From assembly GCA_902603705.1 (NCBI GenBank), contig CACKVQ010000003.1, positions 1-64,000 of the forward strand: a DNA stretch of 64,000 bases, read 5' to 3'. This document shows positions 1 to 10,218 of the stretch, piece after piece. Source of the DNA: Puniceicoccaceae bacterium. GTDB taxonomy: Bacteria > Verrucomicrobiota > Verrucomicrobiia > Opitutales > Coraliomargaritaceae. Position numbers and translations under genes: made by a program. The notes beneath the pieces are model-generated. The model saw nothing but the letters and a program-made list of their open reading frames with translations, searched no databases and was not told the origin of the DNA. Position 1 is the stretch's first letter; each line of letters starts with the position of its first letter.

Positions 1-66
1 TTACACAGAAACCTTATTCGGGTACCTTGGTTAAATAGTTGTCTTTCTTGCAATCGATTGAGGTAT

Positions 67-90
67 CATTACTTTATATTTTAAGTAATG
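67..90. other. Inverted repeat overlapping the cysJ start codon
   Basis: Eight-base arms CATTACTT (67-74) and AAGTAATG (83-90) are perfectly complementary, and the second arm contains the ATG of cysJ (88-90). In mRNA it could form a weak AT-rich hairpin that hides the start; as DNA it could be an operator. Function is not known. Confidence 0.3.
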
Positions 91-1845
91 AAAAATTATC
101 CTTATTTTCCTAAAGATGCTCCTTTTAATGAGGAACAGCGTAGTTGGCTGGGAGGCTTTCTCTCCGGGCTTAATTCGAGGCTACTTGATTCTAAAGAAGA
201 TAAAAAAGATAATGATCCTGAGGAAAATAAAGTTTTATTGCTTTACGGAACACAAACTGGAAATGCTGAATCCCTTGCCGAAGAAGCCGCAGAAAAAGCC
301 CTTCAACTGGGGATTCACTCTAGTGTTATGGGAATGGATGAAGTAACGCCTGAAGCCTTACAGAACTCTGAACGCACTCTCATTATAACCAGCACTTACG
401 GGGAAGGGGAAATGCCTGATAATGCGCAAGTATTATGGGACGCCATGAAAGTAGAATCAGCACCTCGTTTAGATAACACGCACTTCGCGGTACTCGGTCT
501 TGGTGATACTAGTTACGATCTGTTTTGTCAAGCTGCTGTAGATTGGGACAATCGTCTTGAAGCTCTAGGGGCTCAAAGAATCTTAAGCCGTGTCGACTGT
601 GATTTAGATTATGAGGAGCCATTTAATGATTGGATCTCAGCATTGCTTCCTGCTCTAGTTGACTTAGGAGCTGGTGGGAATAATTTCACTAAAAAAGACG
701 AGACGAATAAAACTAAGCAAAAGTGGTCGAAGAAAGTACCATTTCCAGCAAAATTATTCACCAATAAAATCTTAACTAAAAATGCTTCTACTAAAGAAAC
801 ACGTCATTACGAGATATCTCTCAAGGACTCAGAAATTGATTATAATGTTGGAGATGCACTCGGTGTTATCCCGACTAATTGCCCCGAATTAGTTTCTTCG
901 ATTATCAAAGCTCTCTCTTTTGATCCTGAGGTGACTATTGCCACAAAAGATGGTGAGTCCAAGTTGCTGACTGAGGCGCTTTTAAACGATTTTGAAATCA
1001 AATTACCTTCGAAAGAATTAGTCGCTTTTTTCGCAGAGCGTAGTGATGATAAAAATTTAAATAACTTACTACTTCCGGATAACAAAAAAGAAATGAGTGA
1101 CTACATGTGGGGGAGAGATCTAATAGATTTTATAATAGATTACCAATCTGTAAAATTAACAAGCGATAAGTTCGTTTCTTTACTAAAACCTATCCAGCCG
1201 CGTCTATACTCGATTTCGTCTAGTCATAATAAGCATCCTGGTGAGGTACACTTAACTGTGGCCAGCGTTAGATATGAGAGCTTCGGAAATGAGCGCAAGG
1301 GTGTATGCTCGACCTTCTTGGCGGATCGAATTACAGAAGAGACCCTTGTTAAATGTTATCTTGTACCTAATAAAAACTTTGGCGTCCCTAAGGATGATTC
1401 TCTGCCAATGATTATGGTAGGGCCAGGAACGGGAATAGCTCCTTTTCGTGCATTTCTTGAAGAACGTGAAGTTACTAATTCACCTGGAAAGAATTGGTTA
1501 TTCTTTGGTGAACGCAATCGTGATAGCGACTTTTTATATGAAGATGAACTTCTCGACTGGAAAGAGAGTGGCTTGTTGAATCGTCTTGATCTTGCTTTCT
1601 CGCGTGATCAGGAGGAAAAAGTTTACGTGCAAGATCTCATGCGAGAGCAAGGTGCGGAGCTATTCACATGGCTAGAGCAGGGCAGCTACTTTTTTGTCTG
1701 CGGAGATGCACAGCATATGGCCAAGGATGTCGATAAAGCTCTCTTCGATGTGATTAAAGAGCACGGAAAGCTTTCTGATGACGAGGCAAGTAATTATGTT
1801 TCGGAAATGAAGAAGGCCAAGCGTTATGTTCGCGACGTCTATTAG
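88..1845 (+). CDS. cysJ: Sulfite reductase (NADPH) flavoprotein alpha-component, CysJ-type
   Basis: Cytoplasmic diflavin reductase of 585 residues that would pass electrons from NADPH through FAD and FMN to a sulfite reductase hemoprotein in assimilatory sulfate reduction. Seen: a flavodoxin domain from about residue 50 with the FMN phosphate loop GTQTGNA (54-60) and TYGEGEMPDN; an FAD-binding domain with RLYSISSS at 372-379 and GVCSTFL near 405; an NADPH domain with GPGTGIAPFRA from 445 and FFGERN; and the typical C-terminus ending VRDVY. The length fits CysJ (about 600). The first 45 residues are a charged linker. No cysI lies in the window, so the partner must be upstream or elsewhere. Another diflavin reductase of the same family is possible, but the C-terminus favours CysJ. 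Confidence 0.9.
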   Translation: MKNYPYFPKDAPFNEEQRSWLGGFLSGLNSRLLDSKEDKKDNDPEENKVLLLYGTQTGNAESLAEEAAEKALQLGIHSSVMGMDEVTPEALQNSERTLIITSTYGEGEMPDNAQVLWDAMKVESAPRLDNTHFAVLGLGDTSYDLFCQAAVDWDNRLEALGAQRILSRVDCDLDYEEPFNDWISALLPALVDLGAGGNNFTKKDETNKTKQKWSKKVPFPAKLFTNKILTKNASTKETRHYEISLKDSEIDYNVGDALGVIPTNCPELVSSIIKALSFDPEVTIATKDGESKLLTEALLNDFEIKLPSKELVAFFAERSDDKNLNNLLLPDNKKEMSDYMWGRDLIDFIIDYQSVKLTSDKFVSLLKPIQPRLYSISSSHNKHPGEVHLTVASVRYESFGNERKGVCSTFLADRITEETLVKCYLVPNKNFGVPKDDSLPMIMVGPGTGIAPFRAFLEEREVTNSPGKNWLFFGERNRDSDFLYEDELLDWKESGLLNRLDLAFSRDQEEKVYVQDLMREQGAELFTWLEQGSYFFVCGDAQHMAKDVDKALFDVIKEHGKLSDDEASNYVSEMKKAKRYVRDVY

Positions 1846-1941
1846 TCAGGAAGATTTTAAGCTTATGGCTTCAGTAAAGTATAAATATACTGAGTTATTG
1901 GCTCTCCATTCTTGAGTAATTACACTGCTGTCTATAGTCCC

Positions 1942-4900
1942 TTACAAGAGATTATCTATCGACTTTCCTGCATAGTGTTCTTCAAATTTCAGATAGCTTT
2001 CAGACACGCCCGCATTAATACGCTCCTGCTGAAGAATCCATGCAGTAGTGCCTAAGGAATTATTATCCTGAATGTCTCTTTCTTGCATAGATGTTTTGTA
2101 ATCATTAATTCTTTTACGCATCAATTTGGAAGCGAGTTCTTTTGCGGAGAATAGTTGGAGCGCCGATTTTGCATCTTTAGCGATAGTCTCAACCAGCTTA
2201 CGTTCTTGATTAACAATTAGACTTCGAGCTAGACCATCTACTTTAGAGTTTGTACAGATGAATTCGTTTTCTTGGAGTTGTTCGCGAGCCATATCTACAG
2301 CTTTAGCAAGATGCGAATAACTGTTAACAAGCTTAAACATTTGCGGAGTATCTATTTGCCCGTACTTAGGGAAATCGCCATTGAGTAGAGGTTTACTTTC
2401 CTTGTATGCATCCGCCAGGATATTAAGTTCCTCTTCAGCAATGGAGAAAGACAGCTCTTCGACTATCTCTTTCTCTTCCATTGAGTTGAGAATACCTTCT
2501 ACAGTTTGTGTTTTGTATAGAGCAAGTGGCGTCGCGTATTTAAAGTTTAGTTTTTCAGTGGGCCAGTCATCGAGGAGGTGCTTGGCTATCCGAGAACCGG
2601 TACGTGAAGCGTGTTGGTTAAGCATAGTCAAGATGATCGATTCATGGGCCAATGCTTCTTCACCGTCCTCATTCAAGGACTTTAGGATTACAGAATCTTC
2701 ACTGTAAGATTTGCTAAGCAGATTGTTTGGGTCGTATTGATATGCGTTTCCACCTGACATACCATTACAGAAGCCTTTGCCAAAAGATCCAAGGTTGAGT
2801 ATTGTCCCGCTCGTCATATATTCGCAAAAAAAGTCACCAACTCCCTCTACTACTGCTAATGCCCCTGAGTTGCGTACAGCAAATCTGTCTCCCGCTTCGC
2901 CGTTCACATAGAATTGCCCTCCACTTGCACCGAAAAGAGCAAAATTCCCAACTAGTACATTTTCACCAGACTTTTTACTGCCTCCACCGGGAGATTTTAC
3001 GACTGCGATTCCGCCGCACGCGCCCTTACCTAAGCCATCATTACAAGTTCCAGTATGTTCTAAAAGCATACCATCATTCATCCAGCAGGCGTAAGATTGA
3101 CCCGCTGATTTGCTGCTTCTAAGTACAACGCTTTCTGGAGCAAGAAATCTACGTCCTTTCTTACCTTTCAAAATAGAAGTGGTCTTTTCTACCTGTTTGT
3201 CTGTGAGTTCATGCTCCAGCGCTCGTTCAATGTCTATAGCCAGTTGTCCGCCAACGGTCTTATTATTATTTTGCAGCTCGAAGGCAGGGCCTTCGAAAAG
3301 TACTTGATCTTTCTTTCCAGTAAGTAAGCTTTTCCGAACCTCTTTGATCATGACTTCATCTACACAAAAATCTGCTTCTAGGTATTGTGGGTCTTGGACA
3401 GGAACTTCATCTATCTGATGGAGGAAGTCTCGGAAGTCGAGTGTCCCTACTATTGAAGTATGGTTAATTAGGTGTAAAATACTAGTTTTTCCTCTAATTG
3501 CTCTGAGGCTTGAAAAACCAAGGCGTGCAAGAATGCGACGTACATCATGAGCAATATTCAAAAAATATTGGGCTAAAGCCCGTGCGTCCCCTTCAAATAC
3601 TTCAGGATTTGTGGTTAATCCAGCAGGGCATTTTATATTGCAGTTCTTTGCCATCACGCATTTGAGCATCATCAAAGCCGTAGTGCCGAATTCGAAAGAA
3701 TCAGCACCCATGATTGCAGATTTAATTACGTCAGAGCCAATTTGATGTGCGTTGCTGGCACGAAGAATTACTTTATCTCGAATACCGTTTGCGCAGAGTG
3801 CTTTGTGCACTTCAGCAATGCCTAGTTCAGCGGAACGCCCAGTATTTTTCAAGCTGGTGACCGCGGCAGCTCCTGTGCCACCTGTCGAACCTGCTACATT
3901 AATAACATCTGCTCCGGCTTTAGCCACGCCAACAGCGATTGTACCAATGCCTTCTGAAGATACCAATTTTACAATTACTTTTACTCTCGCAGCATGGGCA
4001 TCATGAATAAGTTGTGCCAAATCTTCTATTGAGTAGGTATCATGATGTGGCGGCGGACTTACGAGTTCAACAAGTGGCGTACCTCCTCGGGAGGAGGCAA
4101 TTTCTACATTCACTTTATGAGCTGGTAGTTGCCCGCCTTCACCTGGCTTGGCACCTTGTGCTATCTTAATCTCAATCTCCTTAAGGTTAGGGTCAGCGAA
4201 ATAGCCCGCCCAAACACCGAATCTACCCGATGCTATCTGTTTAATTGAGCTACTCTTTATGGTATTATAACGGCGTGATTTTTCTCCTCCCTCGCCAGAA
4301 TTACTTAGTGCCCCGGCAATATTAGCACCCTGAGAAACTGCTTCATGTACTATGCCTACCAAGGCTCCGTGGCTCATCGCACCCGAAGTAAGGTAAGGGG
4401 TGATTTGGTGAGCAGGTTGAACTTTTTCTAAGTCTATTTGTTCTGGAGCAGGTACAAGCTTATTAAGATAAATAGCCATTAAAGGCGGGATTTTTTCGAT
4501 GATTATTGTATCTTCCTGGCATCTCAATTTTACACCTGAAAACCGATTGCGCCAATGACTCCCTAAATTGGTCAGTCGTGATCTATTGCTATTTCCCTGT
4601 AGTTTGGCATGATAACTTCCGTCTTCATGATTGTCTATCAATAAGCCCCTTACAGAAAGGTGTGCATTACCTAATATGTTTTGCTTTCCGAGAATTGCAT
4701 CAAAATCCTCTACGGCATTTGCCTCGGTGATATCAGCAGGAAAAAACACGATATCACGAAGCGCAGCAGGACGCTCATCTCTGGCCGCATTGAGGTTCTT
4801 GACGAAATTACAGTAAGCATGAGTTAACTTAAAAGCGTCTATCTGCTCTGGGGTGCGCCGGTCGAAACCAAAGAACTTATAAGCTCGATTCTTAATATCA

Positions 4901-7704
4901 GCGCTATCGTCAACTAACTGCTTAATGGCATCCTGAATTTGATCTGGTTCATCCTTGTTTTGCCCTAACAGGAGCTCATCAAAAATCTGTGTTTTCCTTT
5001 CTTTGAAATGTTTACAAAGCACTTTTTTAATTGCAAGAACTGCATCTGGGTAGTCATCTAAGCCGTAGTATTTTGATGTTTTCTCGATCGTTTTATTAAT
5101 ATCTTCTTGTTCGTTAAATAAACTAGATATCTCGAGGTTCAGCGTTTGAAATGCTGCTAGTGCCTCTTTGTGCTTAGGCTTGGTGAGTTGAAATAACTCA
5201 AAAATATGATCAATTTCTTCGTCGCAGCAGTAAATAAGCTCTTCGCTTGTCATGTTCTTATACTCCTGCACGGCAACAACACCAAATGTATGTCCAGCGT
5301 TGTCTTGGCGTTCTTTAAATAAGCCAAGATGGGGGATGTCAGACTCCTCATTAGTGATAAGTGATCTGAAATACCACTCTGCAGCACTAGCAGCTATTTC
5401 AGCAAAGCCAGCGCCGCCAACAGGTGAATTCAAGTTTGGAAAATGTAGAGATAAACGTGGGTCTGAAGTATTCAAGTAATTAGATTCAAAAAACTCACCA
5501 CCTATGTAGCTCTCTGCGGTGCAAAGACCGAACTTGGCCATAGTCTTCATAAGTGATTTAGCTATGGCTTTCTGGAAGTTGTCTAAACCTAGCTGGAGAT
5601 TTTCTCCCTTGTTTAGCGTCAATACTCTATCATGAACTGTGAGGGGGCAGACCGCTTGTGCACCGTAGCCAAGTAGAGAGGCTATATCATGTGAACTGGC
5701 AGCTTGCCCGGTTTCCATGATAAGAGATACGTTGAATCTAAGTCCGCTCTCAATTAGACGCTGATTAGCTGCGGCAATAGCAAGCATTGCAGGTATAGGA
5801 GCGTGGCTTCGATCGATTTCACGATCACTGATAATTATAATACCCCGTGTTGAACGGGCTAGCGATTCGGCTTTATCACAAAGCTCTTTAATTGCCACTT
5901 CTAGATTACGCTCATTTTTTTCTACCTTTTTTGATGCACAAAAGATACTACTGATTTCAGAGACTGACACTTGGTCTTGTTGGCGAATTTGTCCTAGCTG
6001 TTGCCGCTGGAGTAGGGGAGAATCGAGGATTATTTGACGGGTATTACCGGCTGAGAAATTAGGTTTACTGCCAAGCGCGACACGTAGTGACATGCCGTCC
6101 TTTTCGCGAATAGAGTCAAGCGGTGGATTTGTAACTTGAGCAAAGCGCTGACTAAAGTATCTGGACATACCACCTTCTTCAAAAGTCATCATGTTACTAG
6201 CCACACCATAACCCATAGCGCTTATTTTCTCACCCGCAGTAATTATCATTGGGTCTAGCAGAAAGCGAAAACTCTCTTGATTCATAGAGTAGGCTACGTG
6301 GCGCTGCTCAACCCCAAGTTCGTATTCATCCTCTAAGTCAGAAATAGAAAAATCTGCTAGGTCGTCAATGTGTACTGAGCGCTCTTGTAAGAGTTTTCTG
6401 TAATCTTTTGCCCGTGCGAGTTGTTCATTTACCTCTTCTGTTCTGTAACTGCGCCCGGTTGATAGGTCAAAATAGATAATTCCCCCGGATTCTATACGTC
6501 CGCGACGGATTACATCTTCTGGTGGAAAATCAATTTGTCCGGCCTCAGAGGTTACAACAAGGTAATCGGCTGTTTCTACCGTACGCAGTGGTCTTAAACC
6601 CATTCTATCTAGTTTGGCACCAACTCGAACTCCATCGCTAAAGACTAATGCTGCTGGACCATCATTTTTCTCCTCATAAAGGCTAAAGTATTCGTACATC
6701 GCGCGAACGTTTGGTTTTAGCGAAAGATCATTTTCCCAGGCCGGTGGCATCATTGCGACTACCGCAGTAACTATATCTAACTTATCCTCTACAATGCGGC
6801 GTGCTAATGTCTGATCTAAACGAGCGGAGTCAGACTGTCCCCTAGGAAATATAACACGTTTATTCTTTTGCTTGGCTATGGCGTCTTCGCTTAAGCGGTT
6901 TTTTTTGTCGGTATTTAGTTCCCCATTATGCGCCATCCACCGAAAAGGCTGAGCCATAAAAGTCGCTGGAGCAGTATTGGTTGAGAAGCGTGTGTGAAAT
7001 AAGAAAATACTAATCTCATGGTCTTGATCAGTTAGATCTTTGAAATAAGGGATTATCTCCCTTGAGTTGAGGCGTCCTTTGTAAACCATGGTCTTTGCAC
7101 TCATAGAGAGTGGGTAAAAGCCATGCATTAGTTCATTGCTATAAGCTACGGCCTCAATGGAGATGAGTGCATCATTAATAGCATGATCAAAATTCTCTGT
7201 ATCACCAGAAAATGATTTTGATTTGCCGAAAATAAGCTGGTGGATCGGTTGCTGCCTCGACTGCGCTCGCTGCGTTAGCACGCCGGGATTTACTTCGACT
7301 GTTCGCCATAGTAAAATTTCTAGGTTAAATTCCGCGCACTTATCTTCAATTACTTTTTTGATTTTAGCATTTTGTCCACTTTCGTGAGGAAAAAAGAAGT
7401 TAGCTACTCCAAACTCGCCCTTTTGGAGTGATTTACGGTCCAGAATTTTAGCGAAGAACCGAGTCGAAAGATCCATATTGATGCCAGCACCATCACCGAC
7501 GCCTTCAGAACTCATACCTCCTCTATGGGGGATTACGCAGAGAGCCTCATGCCCCTTGAGCATCAAATCATGAGTTTGCTTTCCAGCTTTGTTGACTATG
7601 AAGCCAACGCCACAGCTGTCGTGAGAAAAATCACGATCGTAAAGAGAGTGTGAAGTTAGTTCACACTCCGTAATGTCTGTGTACACTGATTTACTTTTAC
7701 TCAT
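1942..7704 (-). CDS. gltB: Glutamate synthase large subunit, unusually long (1920 aa)
   Basis: Makes glutamate from 2-oxoglutarate and glutamine in ammonia assimilation. Domains in order: class II glutamine amidotransferase with nucleophile Cys31 after a 30-residue propeptide (CGVGFIVNKAG); a central domain (around residues 470-780, GGMSRYFSQRF near 510); an inserted segment of about 250 residues rich in charged helices; an FMN (beta/alpha)8 synthase domain (about 1040-1400, NSGEGGEKSRRYN near 1134); the iron-sulfur cysteines C1349, C1355 and C1359; a GXGXG beta-helix (about 1440-1690, NFALFGASGGQFYVNG); and an extra C-terminal region of about 230 residues. Classical bacterial GltB has about 1500 residues. 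The cysteine spacing here is C-x5-C-x3-C, whereas the well-studied enzymes have C-x5-C-x4-C. No gltD is present in the window. Confidence 0.93.
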   Translation of the reverse strand: MSKSKSVYTDITECELTSHSLYDRDFSHDSCGVGFIVNKAGKQTHDLMLKGHEALCVIPHRGGMSSEGVGDGAGINMDLSTRFFAKILDRKSLQKGEFGVANFFFPHESGQNAKIKKVIEDKCAEFNLEILLWRTVEVNPGVLTQRAQSRQQPIHQLIFGKSKSFSGDTENFDHAINDALISIEAVAYSNELMHGFYPLSMSAKTMVYKGRLNSREIIPYFKDLTDQDHEISIFLFHTRFSTNTAPATFMAQPFRWMAHNGELNTDKKNRLSEDAIAKQKNKRVIFPRGQSDSARLDQTLARRIVEDKLDIVTAVVAMMPPAWENDLSLKPNVRAMYEYFSLYEEKNDGPAALVFSDGVRVGAKLDRMGLRPLRTVETADYLVVTSEAGQIDFPPEDVIRRGRIESGGIIYFDLSTGRSYRTEEVNEQLARAKDYRKLLQERSVHIDDLADFSISDLEDEYELGVEQRHVAYSMNQESFRFLLDPMIITAGEKISAMGYGVASNMMTFEEGGMSRYFSQRFAQVTNPPLDSIREKDGMSLRVALGSKPNFSAGNTRQIILDSPLLQRQQLGQIRQQDQVSVSEISSIFCASKKVEKNERNLEVAIKELCDKAESLARSTRGIIIISDREIDRSHAPIPAMLAIAAANQRLIESGLRFNVSLIMETGQAASSHDIASLLGYGAQAVCPLTVHDRVLTLNKGENLQLGLDNFQKAIAKSLMKTMAKFGLCTAESYIGGEFFESNYLNTSDPRLSLHFPNLNSPVGGAGFAEIAASAAEWYFRSLITNEESDIPHLGLFKERQDNAGHTFGVVAVQEYKNMTSEELIYCCDEEIDHIFELFQLTKPKHKEALAAFQTLNLEISSLFNEQEDINKTIEKTSKYYGLDDYPDAVLAIKKVLCKHFKERKTQIFDELLLGQNKDEPDQIQDAIKQLVDDSADIKNRAYKFFGFDRRTPEQIDAFKLTHAYCNFVKNLNAARDERPAALRDIVFFPADITEANAVEDFDAILGKQNILGNAHLSVRGLLIDNHEDGSYHAKLQGNSNRSRLTNLGSHWRNRFSGVKLRCQEDTIIIEKIPPLMAIYLNKLVPAPEQIDLEKVQPAHQITPYLTSGAMSHGALVGIVHEAVSQGANIAGALSNSGEGGEKSRRYNTIKSSSIKQIASGRFGVWAGYFADPNLKEIEIKIAQGAKPGEGGQLPAHKVNVEIASSRGGTPLVELVSPPPHHDTYSIEDLAQLIHDAHAARVKVIVKLVSSEGIGTIAVGVAKAGADVINVAGSTGGTGAAAVTSLKNTGRSAELGIAEVHKALCANGIRDKVILRASNAHQIGSDVIKSAIMGADSFEFGTTALMMLKCVMAKNCNIKCPAGLTTNPEVFEGDARALAQYFLNIAHDVRRILARLGFSSLRAIRGKTSILHLINHTSIVGTLDFRDFLHQIDEVPVQDPQYLEADFCVDEVMIKEVRKSLLTGKKDQVLFEGPAFELQNNNKTVGGQLAIDIERALEHELTDKQVEKTTSILKGKKGRRFLAPESVVLRSSKSAGQSYACWMNDGMLLEHTGTCNDGLGKGACGGIAVVKSPGGGSKKSGENVLVGNFALFGASGGQFYVNGEAGDRFAVRNSGALAVVEGVGDFFCEYMTSGTILNLGSFGKGFCNGMSGGNAYQYDPNNLLSKSYSEDSVILKSLNEDGEEALAHESIILTMLNQHASRTGSRIAKHLLDDWPTEKLNFKYATPLALYKTQTVEGILNSMEEKEIVEELSFSIAEEELNILADAYKESKPLLNGDFPKYGQIDTPQMFKLVNSYSHLAKAVDMAREQLQENEFICTNSKVDGLARSLIVNQERKLVETIAKDAKSALQLFSAKELASKLMRKRINDYKTSMQERDIQDNNSLGTTAWILQQERINAGVSESYLKFEEHYAGKSIDNLL

Positions 7705-7980
7705 TTATAAAAAATCTATTTCACTCTACATTGAAATTCACAGAGTTATTCATTAAACAATCTTAATACACTACTAGCAACTTACTAATTTAGTTTATGC
7801 TTTTTCTAGCGCAAGCACTTTGCGCTTTTTACTCATATCATTGGCGTAGTTTTTATCGCGGGGCATGAAGGAAGCCAGATGCTATTGATTTAAAATCTCT
7901 GTATTAGAAGATTTCGCAAAGATATGGATTATAATTGAGGATCAAAGACACTAATAACCATCGTTGATAATACAGTAAAA

Positions 7981-8061
<81 letters not shown>

Positions 8062-8107
8062 TAAAAGAGTTTGAAAGTCGGATTAGCGTAATGCGGCGTC
8101 AAGTTAT

Positions 8108-9364
8108 TTATGGTGATACTGTGATCTTGATGCGCATGTAGGCTTCAGCTGCTTCCGATTCGGCCAGACTACGTCGATAAACAAGAGTTTCTGTGCCATC
8201 TGCATTGTCTTGTGCAGTGGGGGTAGGATCGTAAATACCCGTAGAGTCGCTCGGCCAGTTGCTTAGATTAGTTGTTGTTTGTGCAGTGTAAGTAACACCT
8301 ACTAGACCTATGGGCCGAGTTACAGTAAGTTGCATGTAGGTACTTCCTTCGTCTTCAACTGAAGCTAAGCTGGGCAATATACTCACATCGTTTGTATTTG
8401 GGTCTCCTCCCAATGCAAATTCGAGTAGCTGTTCTATTCCGTCGGAGTCAGTATCGGATTCATTTTCAGCTGCGTTGCCGTACAGACCATGATCGGTTTT
8501 CCAGCCAGAATAGGTCGAAATATCTGGAATAGCTGCTTCAATTTGAGAGGCGTAAGTACTGATTCGAACAAAGTAATTCAAGTCTCTGTTATCAGAATTT
8601 GTATGAAAAGTGCTAGTATTTGTGCTGGTTCCTTGTGGTGTAGTTGGGCTAATAACGTAGCTGGTGATACCTGCTAATTTCCAGATTCCATTATTTTTTA
8701 CAAAAAGCCCAGAACCTGAGTCGTAGATAGCGGCACCTGCTTCATTGCTGCCTGCGTATGGACTAAGATTAGTAACAAGAACATCGTAGTAATCTCCGCC
8801 GTAACCAAGTCTATTTAAGCTAGTCTCTATTCTGTTGGTACCCCAGCGTTTCAATTCTGTAGAACTATTACCCCATTGCCAGATATTTGTACTGGTGAAG
8901 TCTGGATCGGTAACATTTGGGTTTCTAGCTCTACCCCAACTAACAAGAGTAGCTGTGCTTCCGACACCACCATTTGTGCCCGTGTAGAGAGTTTTTTCTG
9001 GGAGTGCAGGGTCCTCCAATAACTTAAACAGCTTCATGTCGGTGTTTCCGATTTTAACAGGTGTGAATGCGGTATCTCTAATAAAGAAGCTATTGCCGTC
9101 AAAAGTGACATGGGTACGATTGCTAACATGGTTAGCTGTTAGCATATATTTACCTTTTATATGCACCGCGCTACCAGAGGTTTGCTCTCCAGTCGAATTA
9201 CAGACCCTTGCAACTGCATCAAATATGTCTGAACGAGCGCTGTTGGGAGCTGCTAAATTCGAAGAATTATCTCCACTGTAGAGTATAATGGCATGAATAA
9301 GCGGTGACGACAGAATGAGGGCGAGCGAGCCAACAAACCAGGCTGCGTTGGGGTAATGGAGCAT
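8108..9364 (-). CDS. Secreted trypsin-like serine protease with C-terminal verrucomicrobial module
   Basis: About 418 residues. I prefer the ATG at 9364 (MLHYPNAAWFVG...) because it starts directly at a hydrophobic signal peptide; an upstream ATG at 9394 would add ten residues. A chymotrypsin-fold triad is visible: His79 in LTANHV, Asp109 in NTDMKLFKL and Ser216 in YDSGSGLF, with the usual GDSG motif reading YDSG. After the protease domain comes a stretch with an acidic calcium-type motif (ESDTDSDGIEQLLEFALGG) and a beta-rich tail that is common at the end of secreted Verrucomicrobiota proteins. Expected location is periplasm or cell surface. The substrate is unknown. It is flanked by tRNA-Pro and a same-strand zinc protease gene, with no clear operon. 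Confidence 0.75.
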   Translation of the reverse strand: MLHYPNAAWFVGSLALILSSPLIHAIILYSGDNSSNLAAPNSARSDIFDAVARVCNSTGEQTSGSAVHIKGKYMLTANHVSNRTHVTFDGNSFFIRDTAFTPVKIGNTDMKLFKLLEDPALPEKTLYTGTNGGVGSTATLVSWGRARNPNVTDPDFTSTNIWQWGNSSTELKRWGTNRIETSLNRLGYGGDYYDVLVTNLSPYAGSNEAGAAIYDSGSGLFVKNNGIWKLAGITSYVISPTTPQGTSTNTSTFHTNSDNRDLNYFVRISTYASQIEAAIPDISTYSGWKTDHGLYGNAAENESDTDSDGIEQLLEFALGGDPNTNDVSILPSLASVEDEGSTYMQLTVTRPIGLVGVTYTAQTTTNLSNWPSDSTGIYDPTPTAQDNADGTETLVYRRSLAESEAAEAYMRIKITVSP

Positions 9365-9457
9365 ATATAAATAGTTACACGATCCAAAACACAAGTCGAC
9401 TGGTAAAGTCGATATAAACCACTCTCAAGTGCTCAAGCACAGATCTTATTTGCTTGT

Positions 9458-10120
9458 TTAGCGTCTTGAAGCGAGCAAGTACAGCAGCCAGCCCAGACTG
9501 CTAACGAATGCTGCGACGTATGTGTAGGCTGCAGCGTCGAGTGTCTTGGTAACGCCTTGCATTTCGTCTGGTTCGACGATGCCAAGACCAACAAGCTGAG
9601 CTTTCGCTCGCTTACTTGCATCAAATTCTACAGGTAGAGTTACAAGCTGGAAGACAGTCAGAACTAGGTAGATGGCGATTCCGATATTGATTGTAACTGG
9701 ACCAAAGCCAAAGAAGAAACCACCAAACATAATCATAGGTAAAAATTGTGATGCGAATCCCGTGATTGGTACCAGCGACATACGTAGTTTAAGCGGGGCA
9801 TATTCTTGCTTGTGTTGGATTGCGTGACCGGCTTCGTGCGCGGCTACTCCTAGTGCTGCCAGGCTGGAGCCACGATAGTTGTCGCGACTGAGTGCAAGGC
9901 GCTTATGATTTGGATCATAGTGATCTGTAAGCGTTCCGTGGCATTCTACGATCTCCACATCATGTATGCCGGCACTAGAGATCACTGCTCTAGCAGCCTC
10001 ATGGCCGTTTATACGGCCTCGAGAAGGAACTTTTACATATCTTCCATAAGCACTCTTAACTTTCATCTGAGCCCATAGGCCTACTACTATCGGTACGATA
10101 ATTAAAACTATAAATGTCAT
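9458..10120 (-). CDS. YugP-family membrane zinc metallopeptidase
   Basis: A protein of 220 residues with the zinc-protease motif HEAGH at 95-99 and hydrophobic segments at the N-terminus (1-18), around 115-165 and at the very C-terminus, matching the YugP (neutral zinc metallopeptidase 2) family in both length and layout. The family is widespread, membrane-embedded and poorly characterised; a role in membrane-protein quality control is a guess. The gene is divergent from the thioredoxin-like gene at 10219 with about 98 bases between them, which must hold both promoters. Confidence 0.85.
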   Translation of the reverse strand: MTFIVLIIVPIVVGLWAQMKVKSAYGRYVKVPSRGRINGHEAARAVISSAGIHDVEIVECHGTLTDHYDPNHKRLALSRDNYRGSSLAALGVAAHEAGHAIQHKQEYAPLKLRMSLVPITGFASQFLPMIMFGGFFFGFGPVTINIGIAIYLVLTVFQLVTLPVEFDASKRAKAQLVGLGIVEPDEMQGVTKTLDAAAYTYVAAFVSSLGWLLYLLASRR

Positions 10121-10218
10121 GTAGTATACTTTGACTTTTGGCTGCCTTATTGCAAGCTATGTTGTGTTATATTTAGAAAGTTTCTTTTTCTACACAAAAA
10201 TTTTAAAATTCTAACATT

